Below the pieces are notes generated by a model, which did not search any database, was not told where the DNA came from, and saw only the letters and a program-made list of their open reading frames with translations. A DNA stretch of 39,578 nucleotides from Flavobacteriales bacterium (GTDB lineage: Bacteria > Bacteroidota > Bacteroidia > Flavobacteriales_D > Crocinitomicaceae), in assembly GCA_003331365.1 (NCBI GenBank), contig QOQC01000007.1:1-39578 (forward strand). The letters run 5' to 3'. Position 1 is the first letter of the stretch; every line of letters starts with the position of its first letter. The position numbers were made by a program, and so were the translations under genes. Shown here one piece after another: positions 1 through 8,756 of this stretch.

Positions 1-20
1 ATCGAAAGATTGGAATAAAT

Positions 21-94
21 GGTCTGGTAGTTCAGTTGGTTAGAATACCTGCCTGTCACGCAGGGGGTCGCGGGTTCGAGTCCCGTCCAGACCG
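21..94 (+). tRNA. tRNA-Asp (anticodon GTC)
   Basis: A 74-nt cloverleaf reads directly from the sequence. The acceptor stem GGTCTGG (21-27) pairs with CCAGACC (87-93), and the discriminator base is G94. The anticodon stem CCTGC/GCAGG (48-52, 60-64) closes a 7-base loop with anticodon GTC at 55-57, which reads Asp codons. The T arm carries GGTTCGAGTCC. The 3' CCA is not encoded and must be added after transcription. Confidence 0.97.
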
Positions 95-120
95 CAAGCC
101 CATATGGCTGTGGGACTAGA

Positions 121-156
121 AAAGCCTTGAGAGTATCAATTTCTCAAGGCTTTTTG
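121..156 (+). terminator. Intrinsic terminator downstream of tRNA-Asp
   Basis: A perfect 13-bp inverted repeat (121-133 with 143-155) has a 9-nt loop and ends in a T5 run. It starts 27 nt after the tRNA, so it most likely ends the tRNA transcript. Confidence 0.85.
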
Positions 157-249
157 TATATAGTTGAAAGAAAAAATCTTTAATTATAATGCAACCATTA
201 ATCAGATAAAATGGTCTTAGTAAAGCGAATTAACTCTATTTCTTACTTT

Positions 250-828
250 ATGAAAAATTTATCTCCTCTTTTTACTTTAATGTTTTTAGTCATTTTGAAT
301 TCATGTCAAAACACAGAATGTCAAAATGAAATAAAAAGACTAAAAGAGGAAATTGAAAGTTTAAAAGGCAATGGTAAAGAAAATACTACTATTGATTTTT
401 CAAGCAAGAGAGAAGAAATCATTGAAAGATACGAAAACGGCAACAAAAAGCTTGTCGTCACATATGTGGGCAAGGGAAGTCAAGAGCAAGTGATTAAAAA
501 GTCAACATATTATAAAACAGGAAAAATAAAAGAAGAAGAAAATTATAAGCAAAATGAATTAAACGGACCTTACTATGAGTATTATAGAAACGGACAGATA
601 TCTGTAAGGGCTAATTTTGTTGACGGACTTAGACATGGAGATTATACTGAATACTATTATGATGGAACCATATGGGAAACCGGTCGATTTATCAACGGAG
701 ATTATGATGCAGAATACAATACCTATTTCGCTGATGGAAATTTAAAAAGTAAAGAAATCTATAAAAACGGTGATAGAATAGAAGCGGTATGGTATAATGC
801 CAATGGGGAAGTAGAATTCAAGAATTGA
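250..828 (+). CDS. Lipoprotein with MORN/YwqK-like repeats
   Basis: A predicted secreted lipoprotein of 192 aa, counted from the ATG at 250. An in-frame ATG at 211 would add 13 residues. I prefer 250 because it gives a compact signal peptide (Met-Lys, a hydrophobic stretch, then a lipobox ending at Cys19). A charged, coiled-coil-like segment follows the lipobox. From about residue 60 there are short repeats of the type Y-x-NG-x-x-x-x-x-G-x-Y, such as NGPYYEYYRNGQ and HGDYTEYYYDG. These resemble MORN repeats and the family often labelled YwqK antitoxin in databases. That label does not establish a toxin-antitoxin role. It is monocistronic, followed by a hairpin. The molecular function is unknown. 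A second lipoprotein of the same type lies at 10703-11188. Confidence 0.8.
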   Translation: MKNLSPLFTLMFLVILNSCQNTECQNEIKRLKEEIESLKGNGKENTTIDFSSKREEIIERYENGNKKLVVTYVGKGSQEQVIKKSTYYKTGKIKEEENYKQNELNGPYYEYYRNGQISVRANFVDGLRHGDYTEYYYDGTIWETGRFINGDYDAEYNTYFADGNLKSKEIYKNGDRIEAVWYNANGEVEFKN

Positions 829-837
829 TCCGTTTTC

Positions 838-858
838 AATTACACTATCAGTGTAATT
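838..858 (+). terminator. Possible terminator hairpin
   Basis: A perfect 9-bp inverted repeat (838-846 with 850-858) with a 3-nt loop lies 10 nt after the lipoprotein stop. The following bases are AT-rich but contain no clean T run, so it could instead be an mRNA-stabilising hairpin or an operator. Confidence 0.4.
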
Positions 859-931
859 AACAATCTAATTTTCTTGGTGAATCAATAGTTTGAGCATTCA
901 AAAAGCATATTCGTTAATTGTTGAGAATGAC

Positions 932-939
932 TACCTTTG
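932..939 (+). promoter_or_regulatory. Bacteroidota-type -7 element (TACCTTTG) before ribD
   Basis: This is an exact match to TAnnTTTG, ending only 4 nt before the ribD ATG at 944. If functional, transcription would start at or beside the start codon. No TTG sits at the usual 17-23 nt distance upstream; TTG triplets at 918 and 921 are too close. Confidence 0.4.
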
Positions 940-943
940 AAGT

Positions 944-1975
944 ATGTCAAATGAAATCTATATGCAACGTTGCATCGACCTTGCTTTAAAAGGTTTAAGG
1001 GACGTTGCACCTAACCCAATGGTTGGATGCGTAATTGTTCATAAAGATGTAATAATTGGAGAAGGATTTCATGAAGAATTTGGCAAAGCACATGCCGAAG
1101 TCAATGCAATTAATCGGGTCGAGGATAAAGAAAAACTAAAAAAATCGAAATTATACGTTTCACTTGAGCCATGTGCTCATACAGGTAAAACAAAACCTTG
1201 TGTTGATTTAATTATAAAACATGACATTTCTGAGGTAATTATTGGCATAAAAGATCCTAATCCTAAAGTGAGCGGAAAAGGAATAGAAAAATTAAAAAAA
1301 GCAGGTGTTAAAGTTACTGTGGGTGTGCTTGAAGATATATGCCTAGAAGTGAATAGACGATTCTTTACATTTCATCAAAAGCAAAGACCTTTTGTTATCT
1401 TGAAATGGGCACAAACTATTGATGGCTATTTAGATAAAGTCAGAAATGACAAAGAACAAAAAGTGAATTGGATTTCGGCTCCAGAAACTCAGACTATTGT
1501 ACACAAATGGCGAAGTGAGGAGCAAAGTATTTTGGTAGGTAGAAATACTATAATTAATGACAACCCTTCTCTTACTGTTCGAGAATACGGTGGAAAAAAT
1601 CCAACTCGAATCGTCATTGATAGCCAACTTCAGATTAGCGGTTCATTAAAAATTTATTCTGAGGAGGCTCCGACACTTGTCTTTAATCGGTTAAAAAATG
1701 AAAAAACCAACAATATTGAATATATTAAAATCGATGAAACAAGTACAAAAAACATTTTAGATGAATTGTACAGACGTCAGATTCAAAGTGTATTTGTTGA
1801 GGGAGGAAGTCGAACTATTCAATACTTTATAATTGATAATGTTTGGGATGAAGCTAGGGTGATTGTTGGAAATAAAAAATTTCATGAAGGGTATAAAGCA
1901 CCTGTCCTAAACAGAATACCAGTGAACAGTTTACCATTCGGAAAGGATATGATTCACTTTTTTAAAAGAAGATGA
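944..1975 (+). CDS. ribD: Bifunctional riboflavin biosynthesis deaminase/reductase RibD
   Basis: Cytosolic enzyme of riboflavin synthesis. The N-terminal domain deaminates the pyrimidine intermediate formed from GTP, and the C-terminal domain reduces the ribosyl side chain with NADPH. The 343-aa product has the zinc-dependent cytidine-deaminase-fold motifs: HAE at H50-E52, and a PCxHxGKTxPC block with C77 and C86 as zinc ligands. The reductase half starts near residue 145 (WAQTIDGYL) and has a VEGGS motif near residue 285. The length is slightly short but both domains are complete. The stop overlaps the next ATG (ATGA at 1972-1975), so it is probably translationally coupled to the transporter. 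The start at 944 gives the standard RibD N-terminus. Confidence 0.96.
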   Translation: MSNEIYMQRCIDLALKGLRDVAPNPMVGCVIVHKDVIIGEGFHEEFGKAHAEVNAINRVEDKEKLKKSKLYVSLEPCAHTGKTKPCVDLIIKHDISEVIIGIKDPNPKVSGKGIEKLKKAGVKVTVGVLEDICLEVNRRFFTFHQKQRPFVILKWAQTIDGYLDKVRNDKEQKVNWISAPETQTIVHKWRSEEQSILVGRNTIINDNPSLTVREYGGKNPTRIVIDSQLQISGSLKIYSEEAPTLVFNRLKNEKTNNIEYIKIDETSTKNILDELYRRQIQSVFVEGGSRTIQYFIIDNVWDEARVIVGNKKFHEGYKAPVLNRIPVNSLPFGKDMIHFFKRR

Positions 1976-2838
1976 TTGCATTAGCAGGTACCATTATCTC
2001 TTCGACATTAATCTTTGTAATTTTTAGGCTTTTTGAAAAATATAAGATTGATACCTTCCAAGCAATTGTATTCAATTATTTCACTGCATTTATTTGTGGA
2101 GTTGCACTCTATTCTCACGAATTATCATTGGAAATCTGGAAGGACCTGAATTGGCTTCCCTACACATTACTGGTCTCCATATTATTCATATCATTATTTT
2201 TTGTAATGGGCAAAAGCGCTCAAAAAAATGGTGTTGCCATGACCTCGATTTCGGTTAAAATGAGTCTCGCCGTTTCAATGATTGGAATGATTCTTATTTA
2301 TAATGAAACCATCACATCTTTTAAAATCATTGGTATTTTGCTTGCACTTTCAGGTGTGCTTTTAATCTCATTTGAAAAAAATAATTCCGGAACCTCCACA
2401 AATTCTCTAAAAATGTTGCTCATCTTATTTATTGGTAGTGGCATCCTAGATCTCGCATTAAATTATACTCAGCAGCATGTTTTAATTCATTTAACGCCTG
2501 CTTTATTTTCTTCTTTTGGATTTGGTTTAGCAGGTATTACAGGGACACTTATTCTTATTTACCAAGCCTACTTTAAGTCAGTTTCCATAAAATTCAAAAA
2601 TATTCTTGCTGGAATAATCCTAGGAATACCAAACTATTTTTCTATTTTTCTTTTACTAAAATCATATGAGGTCATTGACTATACAAATTCCAGTATTTTA
2701 GCCATTGTAAATGTTTCCGTAGTTGTATTTTCAGCGGTTTTTGGGTTTGTTATTTTTAGAGAATTATTTACCGTTAAAAAAGGAATCGGTTTAATTGCAT
2801 CACTATTGGCTATTCTGTTTCTATATTTAGCCTCTTAA
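1972..2838 (+). CDS. EamA/DMT-family transporter
   Basis: A 288-aa integral membrane protein with about ten hydrophobic segments arranged as two repeats of roughly 140 residues, as in the EamA drug/metabolite transporter family. The second half ends with the usual pattern of a conserved glutamate (FRELF) before the last helix. These proteins export or import small metabolites, but the substrate cannot be read from sequence. Overlap with ribD by 4 nt suggests co-expression. That would fit a flavin-related metabolite but does not show it. Confidence 0.85.
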   Translation: MIALAGTIISSTLIFVIFRLFEKYKIDTFQAIVFNYFTAFICGVALYSHELSLEIWKDLNWLPYTLLVSILFISLFFVMGKSAQKNGVAMTSISVKMSLAVSMIGMILIYNETITSFKIIGILLALSGVLLISFEKNNSGTSTNSLKMLLILFIGSGILDLALNYTQQHVLIHLTPALFSSFGFGLAGITGTLILIYQAYFKSVSIKFKNILAGIILGIPNYFSIFLLLKSYEVIDYTNSSILAIVNVSVVVFSAVFGFVIFRELFTVKKGIGLIASLLAILFLYLAS

Positions 2839-2853
2839 TCGTTATTTTTAAGC

Positions 2854-3501
2854 GTGAAAACTTATATATTTCTTTGTTTACTATTTATTCAGCCCATGCT
2901 CCAGGCCCAGACTTCCCTATCTCTGGCAGTGCTGAAATATAACGGAGGCGGAGATTATTATGCCAATCCAACTGCCCTACCAAACCTAATTGCATATTGC
3001 AATAATACTTTGGGCACAAATATCAGCAAAGATGTTCCTTATGTTGAGGCAGGAAGCAAAGATCTTTTCTTATACCCTTTTATCCACATGACTGGACATG
3101 GAAATGTTGTTTTTTCAAAAGAGGAAGCTACGAATATCCGAATGTACCTTGAGGCAGGTGGCTTTTTGCATATTGATGATAATTATGGCATGGATCAATT
3201 CATACGAATTGAGCTAAAAAAAGTATTTCCAAATCAAGAGCTAATTGAATTGCCGGGTAGTCATCCAATATTCAAGCAAAAATATTCATTCAATGGTTTA
3301 CCTAAGATTCATGAACACGATGGAAAACGAGCTCAAGCTTTTGGATTATTCTCCAACGGAAGACTCGTCTGCCTGTATACCTATGAGACCGATTTAAGCG
3401 ATGGATGGGAAGATCAGACTGTTCATAATGATCCTAACAACAAACGGCAAGAGGCGCTACAAATGGGAGCGAATATTATTAATTACGCCTTTAACAATTA
3501 A
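2854..3501 (+). CDS. Exported DUF4159 domain protein
   Basis: A 215-aa protein with a cleavable signal peptide (residues 1 to about 19, ending QAQ), so it acts in the periplasm. The remainder matches what I know of DUF4159: YNGGGDYYANPTALPNL near the N-terminus, then MTGHG, EAGGFLHIDDNYG and a GSHPIF block. The family has a glutamine-amidotransferase-like fold and is widespread in Bacteroidota; its reaction is unknown. The start codon is GTG at 2854. This is favoured because the next Met (residue 15) would cut away the signal peptide. It starts 15 nt after the EamA gene and is the probable last gene of the ribD operon. It faces the immunophilin gene, with only 3 nt between the two stops. Confidence 0.85.
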   Translation: MKTYIFLCLLFIQPMLQAQTSLSLAVLKYNGGGDYYANPTALPNLIAYCNNTLGTNISKDVPYVEAGSKDLFLYPFIHMTGHGNVVFSKEEATNIRMYLEAGGFLHIDDNYGMDQFIRIELKKVFPNQELIELPGSHPIFKQKYSFNGLPKIHEHDGKRAQAFGLFSNGRLVCLYTYETDLSDGWEDQTVHNDPNNKRQEALQMGANIINYAFNN

Positions 3502-3504
3502 GCT

Positions 3505-4626
3505 CTAATGTTTGTGGTCGTGGCCATCATGGTTGTGTCCATCATGAACATCGGGAGGGTTTCCATCTGCTTCTTCGGCTTCTTGAACATCTAATAATTC
3601 AATATCAAAAACCAAATCTGAGTATGGCGGTATGGGTCCTCTACCCTTTTTACCATATGCCTGATAATAAGGAATAAAAACCTTTATTTTTCCTCCTTTA
3701 CCAATTAATGAAATTCCCTCCTCAAAACCAGGAATCATACTTTGTACTTTATATTTGAAATTGAAAGGTTGATTTCGGTCACGGGAAGAATCAAACTTTT
3801 TCCCATCCTTCCTAAAAGTACCCGTATAATGCAATGAAACAGGAGCGCCAGGAGTTGGTACCAATCCTTCACCTTCATTCTCGATCACAAATACCAATCC
3901 TGAATTTGATTTTTGGGCATTTGGAAAATTCTCAACAACCTCTTCAAACATAAAGCTACTGTATTCGGCATCTGACATCGCATCAATTTTTGCATATTCA
4001 GCATTTGCCTCAGCGTATTCAGCCTCAGCCTTTTGAACACCATTATTAAAAGCATCTGAAGCATTCCATTTCTTGGCATTTTTTCCTTTTCTTATAATTT
4101 TAAGCTTTTTTATTAGGTCATCTTTTTCAATAGCATCAACAACATCTTGCCCCTTAATCACTTTTCCGAATACCGTATGTTTTCCATCTAACCAAGGAGT
4201 TGCTTTGTGAGTAATAAAGAATTGACTTCCATTTGTATTAGGTCCAGAATTTGCCATGGAAAGTATCCCAGGTCCACTGTGCTTCAATTCATCATTAATC
4301 TCATCCGGAAATTTGTAACCAGGATCACCAGTTCCATTTCCTAATGGACATCCTCCTTGAACCATAAAATCTGCAATTACGCGGTGGAATTTCAAACCAT
4401 TGTAATAGGGCTTGGCATAACTTATTGAACCTTTTTCAAGAGTACCCTCAGCCAATGCGACAAAATTACCGACAGTCATTGGGGTTTTCTCATATTCAAG
4501 CTGACAATAGATTTTCCCTTTATCGGTAACAAATAAAGCATAAATTCCGTTTGTCATTTTTGGTTTTTGCGCAAACAAGGCTATCGATGAAAACACAAAA
4601 GCCAGTAGTAGATATGATTTTCTCAT
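3505..4626 (-). CDS. Dual-family immunophilin: cyclophilin-FKBP fusion peptidyl-prolyl isomerase
   Basis: An exported 373-aa protein that should catalyse cis-trans isomerisation of Xaa-Pro bonds during folding in the periplasm. A signal peptide occupies about residues 1-20. A cyclophilin domain (about 27-190) keeps the catalytic set R82, F87, M88, Q90, W145 and H150. A charged Ala/Glu-rich linker (about 195-235) leads to an FKBP domain (about 255-347) with Y267, F278, D279 and Y324 in the expected binding-pocket positions. FKBP12's pocket tryptophan appears to be F301. The protein ends with an acidic and His-rich tail (360-373, eight histidines), which may bind metal. It lies 21 nt downstream of a second FKBP gene and is probably co-transcribed with it. 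Both domains look active. Cyclophilin-FKBP fusions are known in a few bacteria and protists. Confidence 0.92.
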   Translation of the reverse strand: MRKSYLLLAFVFSSIALFAQKPKMTNGIYALFVTDKGKIYCQLEYEKTPMTVGNFVALAEGTLEKGSISYAKPYYNGLKFHRVIADFMVQGGCPLGNGTGDPGYKFPDEINDELKHSGPGILSMANSGPNTNGSQFFITHKATPWLDGKHTVFGKVIKGQDVVDAIEKDDLIKKLKIIRKGKNAKKWNASDAFNNGVQKAEAEYAEANAEYAKIDAMSDAEYSSFMFEEVVENFPNAQKSNSGLVFVIENEGEGLVPTPGAPVSLHYTGTFRKDGKKFDSSRDRNQPFNFKYKVQSMIPGFEEGISLIGKGGKIKVFIPYYQAYGKKGRGPIPPYSDLVFDIELLDVQEAEEADGNPPDVHDGHNHDGHDHKH

Positions 4627-4647
4627 TTAAAATATATTAGTATTAAT

Positions 4648-5334
4648 TTATTCTGAAACAATTTCCAACAGCTCGACCTCAAATATCAAGGGCATATATG
4701 GCTTAATCGCACTACCCGGTTGCGGATTTGCACCATAAGCCAATTCTTGAGGTATAAAGAATTTGAATTTTGAACCAACAGGCATTAGCTGTACACCTTC
4801 AGTCCATCCTTTTATGACTTGATTTAGACCAAAAGTTATGGGCTCACCTCGGTCTACCGAACTATCGAAAACAACATCATAAGGAGTTGTTCCGTGGTAA
4901 TGAACCTTAACTTTAGACGTAGCATTCGGCTTTGGACCGTTTCCTTTTTCTAAAACAATGTATTGCAAACCCGATGCTGTTACTTGCACGTCTTTATTTT
5001 TTTTATTTTCTTCTAGCCACTTTTCACCTGCCAATTTTGTAAGCTGATTTTCTTTTTCAGCTTTTTCAGCTAAAATTCTATTCTTTTCTTGGAAATAGGC
5101 ATTTAAAGTAGCATTTCCTGGATCATTACAAAGGGCTTGTTTTTGGTATAGCCCATCACCAAGACCTTTCATAACCATTTCTTTGTTGGCCTCACTCATT
5201 TGTCTCAACACATTTTTGGCAATACTCTGACCGATAAGATAGGATACACTATCCACTTGATTGATTAAAGGAGATTGTGCACTCATATTCAAGGAAAATA
5301 GTGCAAATAAAAAGAGACATGTTATTTTTTTCAT
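4648..5334 (-). CDS. Exported FKBP-type peptidyl-prolyl isomerase (FkpA/Mip-like)
   Basis: A 228-aa periplasmic folding factor. It has a signal peptide (1 to about 20, ending SAQ), then an N-terminal helical region (about 25-112) with the SYLIGQSIAKN pattern of the FKBP_N dimerisation domain, then an FKBP domain (about 120-226). Active-site positions are conserved: Y146, F156, D157, V173, I174, W177, Y200 and F218. The length matches FkpA/Mip proteins. It lies 9 nt after nadK and 21 nt before the cyclophilin-FKBP fusion, so all four minus-strand genes from 6884 to 3505 are likely one transcript. Confidence 0.93.
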   Translation of the reverse strand: MKKITCLFLFALFSLNMSAQSPLINQVDSVSYLIGQSIAKNVLRQMSEANKEMVMKGLGDGLYQKQALCNDPGNATLNAYFQEKNRILAEKAEKENQLTKLAGEKWLEENKKNKDVQVTASGLQYIVLEKGNGPKPNATSKVKVHYHGTTPYDVVFDSSVDRGEPITFGLNQVIKGWTEGVQLMPVGSKFKFFIPQELAYGANPQPGSAIKPYMPLIFEVELLEIVSE

Positions 5335-5343
5335 TGCTATAGT

Positions 5344-6222
5344 TTAATTTCGTTTGTCACTTCCCCAAAGCATTTTATTTCTTATCGTATCTAGGAAGTT
5401 ATTGTTTTCAAATTTAATCACATTTATCATGAAATCAGCTTTTGATATTTTGATTTCTTGACCTTGCTTTATACTGACAGATTTTCCATCAATACTCATT
5501 AGGTAAGAACGCCCACGTCCCTCCACGCTTAGCTTAATTGGCATATGGTCTGGGACTACAACAGGACGAACATTAAGGTTATGAGGAGCGATTGGTGTAA
5601 TAATATGAACCTGACACCCGGGAGTAATTATCGGGCCTCCACAGCTGAGGTTATATGCTGTCGAACCAGTCGGCGTCGACACAATCAATCCGTCAGACCA
5701 ATAGCTATTCAAAAAATTATCATCCAAAGAAGCATTTACCGCAACCATTGATGCGGTGTCCTTTTTATGAATAGCCAATTCATTCATAGCCAAATAATCT
5801 CCTTCTTTTGAACCCTCAACTTCTACTCGAAGTAAAGACCTTTTTTGAAAGATATAATTCTTATTTTTTATTTCATTCATGGCCTCCACAATTTGATCTT
5901 TGGATACATTGGCCAAGAAGCCTAAACGACCGGTATTTATTCCCATAATCGGAACACCAGAGTCTTTAAGATAGCTTACAGACTTTAAAAATGTACCATC
6001 CCCACCTATGCTTATCACCAAGTCCACTTTATTTTTAAGGTCAACATGAGAATTGAAGGTGGTATAGTCATAATTCAATGTTCCTTTTTGTAGAATGGAA
6101 TCAGCTAAATGCTCTTCAAGCACCAAACTCCAGCCAAACGAATGAATTTGTTCAAAGACATCATAAAAACATTGAAGATTTGGTTTAGAGACTTTTCTAC
6201 CGTATATAGCAACTCTCATCAT
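5344..6222 (-). CDS. nadK: NAD kinase
   Basis: Cytosolic enzyme that phosphorylates NAD+ to NADP+ using ATP or polyphosphate. The 292-aa product has the diagnostic GGDGTFL motif (73-79, with catalytic D75), NTGRLGFLA (96-104), an NE pair in YLAMNELAIHKK, and DGLIVSTPTGSTAY for nucleotide binding. Two consecutive ATG codons are possible starts (6222 and 6219). The first overlaps the CBS gene stop by one base, and either choice gives a normal N-terminus. The length is typical. Confidence 0.97.
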   Translation of the reverse strand: MMRVAIYGRKVSKPNLQCFYDVFEQIHSFGWSLVLEEHLADSILQKGTLNYDYTTFNSHVDLKNKVDLVISIGGDGTFLKSVSYLKDSGVPIMGINTGRLGFLANVSKDQIVEAMNEIKNKNYIFQKRSLLRVEVEGSKEGDYLAMNELAIHKKDTASMVAVNASLDDNFLNSYWSDGLIVSTPTGSTAYNLSCGGPIITPGCQVHIITPIAPHNLNVRPVVVPDHMPIKLSVEGRGRSYLMSIDGKSVSIKQGQEIKISKADFMINVIKFENNNFLDTIRNKMLWGSDKRN

Positions 6223-6884
6223 TATAAATTCAAATAGTTCATAAGCACATCATAGCGCCATTGAAGATCTTCCGTTCCAGCACCATTTTGAAAAGATGCT
6301 TTTACTACATAATCATACCTCTCAAAGGTACGAATGATACTTGTTAAATCCTCTTGATTTATTTTTAACGTAATGTCTAGCTTGGTCGAAGAAGCATCAG
6401 AAAGAATAGTTGAGCTCAAAATTTTAGCATCATTACTTTCGACAATTTGACCAATTTGAGCCATGGAATAGTCAAATTCATTTACTTCCAAAACCAATAT
6501 ACCACCCTTCTCTTTCATACTTGAGGTATTGGCAATAGAGGTCATTAGTTCAAAAATACTGGTACATCCCAAATATTGTTCATGCTCATCCAAAATGGGT
6601 ATAACACTTATTTTGAATTCAGATATTTTGGATAATAATTCAAAAAGATGCGCATTTGAAAAAACAAATGGTCTAGGTAAATGCTGGAACAACACATCCA
6701 AGTTTTCTGAGACATTCATTTTATCTAAAATATGTGTTTCAGAAACAAGACCTACAAAATTACCATTCTTTAATACTGGAAGATGAGAAACCTTAAATTC
6801 ATCCATCCAAATAAGTGCTTTTTCTCCAGTATCCGTATGTACTAAAGGAGGAATATCATATGTTATTAAATCAAGTGCAATCAT
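6222..6884 (-). CDS. CBS domain pair protein
   Basis: A 220-aa soluble protein with two CBS motifs (about 1-58 and 70-120), which together usually form an adenine-nucleotide-binding module. A C-terminal alpha/beta stretch (about 128-205) resembles an ACT-like sensory domain. No catalytic domain is attached, so a regulatory role is inferred. It overlaps nadK by one base. From general knowledge, a CBS protein beside nadK and near pdxJ recurs in Bacteroidota genomes. A link to NAD(P) or adenylate sensing is plausible but unproven. Confidence 0.85.
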   Translation of the reverse strand: MIALDLITYDIPPLVHTDTGEKALIWMDEFKVSHLPVLKNGNFVGLVSETHILDKMNVSENLDVLFQHLPRPFVFSNAHLFELLSKISEFKISVIPILDEHEQYLGCTSIFELMTSIANTSSMKEKGGILVLEVNEFDYSMAQIGQIVESNDAKILSSTILSDASSTKLDITLKINQEDLTSIIRTFERYDYVVKASFQNGAGTEDLQWRYDVLMNYLNL

Positions 6885-6945
6885 AAAGCTTCCAAAGTAG
6901 TAAAATCATTTCAGAGTTTGTAATTTTACCACCAAAATCTGTACC

Positions 6946-7659
6946 ATGATTAATCTAAGTGTAAATATCAATAAAATTGCAACTCTAAGAAACGCTCGGG
7001 GTGGTAATTTACCTGATGTTACAAAATTTGCCATAGATTGTCAGAAATATGGTGCAGATGGTATTACAGTTCATCCAAGACCAGATGAAAGACACATTAC
7101 ATTGCAAGATGTATACAGTATTTCTGAACATATTACCACAGAATTCAACATTGAGGGCTATCCTGATGATCGCTATGTGAATATTATCAAAGATGTTAGG
7201 CCACATCAAGCTACGCTGGTTCCAGATCCACCTCATATTTTAACTTCAAATAACGGATGGGATGTAAATGGTGAAATGGACAGGTTAAAGCGAATCATTG
7301 GAAAACTTCATAACTTTGGTGTTCGTGTTTCTATATTCGTGAATCCTGATGAAAAAAGTATCCTAGATGCGGTTCAGACAGGTACGGATCGAATAGAATT
7401 GTACACGGGTCCTTTCGCCAACGATTTCCGCATAAGTCCTATGAATGCTGTCAGGGAGTATACTCGTGCGGCACATATTGCGAGTGACGCCGGATTATCG
7501 ATTAATGCCGGACACGATTTGAATTTGGAGAACTTAAAGTATTTCCGCGACCATGTTAAACCCTTAGCTGAAGTTTCAATTGGTCATGCACTTATTTCTG
7601 ATTCTTTATATATGGGAATAGAAAAAACCATTAGTCATTATAAGAACTGCCTCGTTTAA
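6946..7659 (+). CDS. pdxJ: Pyridoxine 5'-phosphate synthase
   Basis: Cytosolic TIM-barrel enzyme that condenses 3-amino-2-oxopropyl phosphate with 1-deoxyxylulose 5-phosphate to give pyridoxine 5'-phosphate, in the DXP-dependent vitamin B6 route. The 237-aa product has VNINKIATLRNARGG at the N-terminus, H43 in GITVHPRPDERH, E70 in NIEGYP and an NAGHDLN motif near residue 195. E. coli has His at position 10 where this protein has Lys; I recall this as usual in Bacteroidota homologs. It is divergent from the CBS-nadK operon across a 61-bp gap. Its stop overlaps the stop of the convergent MscS gene by 4 nt. Confidence 0.97.
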   Translation: MINLSVNINKIATLRNARGGNLPDVTKFAIDCQKYGADGITVHPRPDERHITLQDVYSISEHITTEFNIEGYPDDRYVNIIKDVRPHQATLVPDPPHILTSNNGWDVNGEMDRLKRIIGKLHNFGVRVSIFVNPDEKSILDAVQTGTDRIELYTGPFANDFRISPMNAVREYTRAAHIASDAGLSINAGHDLNLENLKYFRDHVKPLAEVSIGHALISDSLYMGIEKTISHYKNCLV

Positions 7660-8756
7660 TCATTTTTTGGAAGATGAACTGTCCTTTGAGGGAAGGGAAT
7701 ACGAATATCATTCGCTCGAAATAATCGATCTATCTCAAAGCGTATTTCCGACTTATAAGTTTTTATATCCCAATGCTGATCTGCCCAAAAAATAAGCTCA
7801 AGCTGCAATCCATTATCACCGAAATCAGATAAACGAACTAAAATTTGTTGCGTTCTTTTCACTTTTGGATGGGAAAGTGCTGCTGTTTCAAGAAGCTTTT
7901 TTACCAGATCAGTATCTGAACCGTAAGCAACACTTACTTTAATTGTAAATCTGGTAAGTCTTGAACTATGACTCCAGTTTTCAACCTGATCTCTCGTTAA
8001 AATAGAATTTGGGATAACAAGAACATTACCCTCCCATGTTTGAATTTGAGTGGTTCGAATATTAATTTTTTTGATTTTAGCAACCAAATTCTCATGATTT
8101 TCAGCAGAAGAAATTCTTATTATGTCGCCAACCTTTAAATTTCCTTCAAGTAGTAAAATAAATCCTGCTATTAAATCCTTAAATGCATCCTGTAAACCAA
8201 GACCAATACCAACCAATACAGCAGCTGAACCAAATAATAAATTGCTTAGAGGAATATTCAAGGCCTGAAAACAAAATAATATGGAAAAAACATATATTAC
8301 ATATTTTGCCAGCTGGGTGTATATATAAAGATTCCCCTCATTGTATTTTGGGTTGTCCTTTAATTTTCGGGCAATGTATAATCTGCTAAAGAAAACAGCT
8401 ATCCTTGCTGAGAAAAGTACTGTAATGACCACAATAATATGATAGAACGCTATTTTAATTGATGAAAATTGAATAATTGGGTAATTCAATAAGTCATCAA
8501 AGCCCACTCCAGGATTATTAATTCGTAGGCTCAATATGGCAATATAAAAGGCCAATAAATATATACTTTGACTTAAAAATTTAAGCCATGCAAGTCGTTT
8601 ACCTTGAATTCTTATTTCTGTTTTTCGTACGTACTTATTTAAAATTCCAAGAGCTATCTTTCTCCCTTTGTAAGCAACGTAAAAAAGAAAAATAAGGAAT
8701 ATAATATTCCAAATATTTAAATCAAACGGTCCTAAACTAAAAAGAGAATTTGTCAT
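7656..8756 (-). CDS. MscS-family mechanosensitive ion channel
   Basis: A 366-aa inner membrane protein that should open under membrane tension to release solutes after osmotic downshock. There are about four N-terminal hydrophobic segments (roughly 13-30, 60-80, 103-125, 148-168). The pore-lining helix (about 172-200) is rich in Gly and Ala (SAAVLVGIGLGLQDAFKDLIAG). The MscS beta domain follows (VGDIIRI, near 215, then NVLVIPNS) and then the C-terminal alpha/beta vestibule. The start abuts the dnaG stop, so it is the last gene of the dnaG operon. Confidence 0.94.
   Translation of the reverse strand: MTNSLFSLGPFDLNIWNIIFLIFLFYVAYKGRKIALGILNKYVRKTEIRIQGKRLAWLKFLSQSIYLLAFYIAILSLRINNPGVGFDDLLNYPIIQFSSIKIAFYHIIVVITVLFSARIAVFFSRLYIARKLKDNPKYNEGNLYIYTQLAKYVIYVFSILFCFQALNIPLSNLLFGSAAVLVGIGLGLQDAFKDLIAGFILLLEGNLKVGDIIRISSAENHENLVAKIKKINIRTTQIQTWEGNVLVIPNSILTRDQVENWSHSSRLTRFTIKVSVAYGSDTDLVKKLLETAALSHPKVKRTQQILVRLSDFGDNGLQLELIFWADQHWDIKTYKSEIRFEIDRLFRANDIRIPFPQRTVHLPKND

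Noticed and set aside
21-94. tRNA-Asp as an integration site for a mobile element
   Set aside because: No integrase, no repeated tRNA 3' end and no phage-like genes were seen in the window.
250-828. Toxin-antitoxin system, as the YwqK family name suggests
   Set aside because: The protein is a lipoprotein and no partner toxin gene lies next to it; the gap holds only a hairpin before ribD.
829-943. Possible FMN riboswitch before ribD
   Set aside because: The 115-nt gap is AT-rich and I cannot find the conserved G-rich RFN core or its paired elements.
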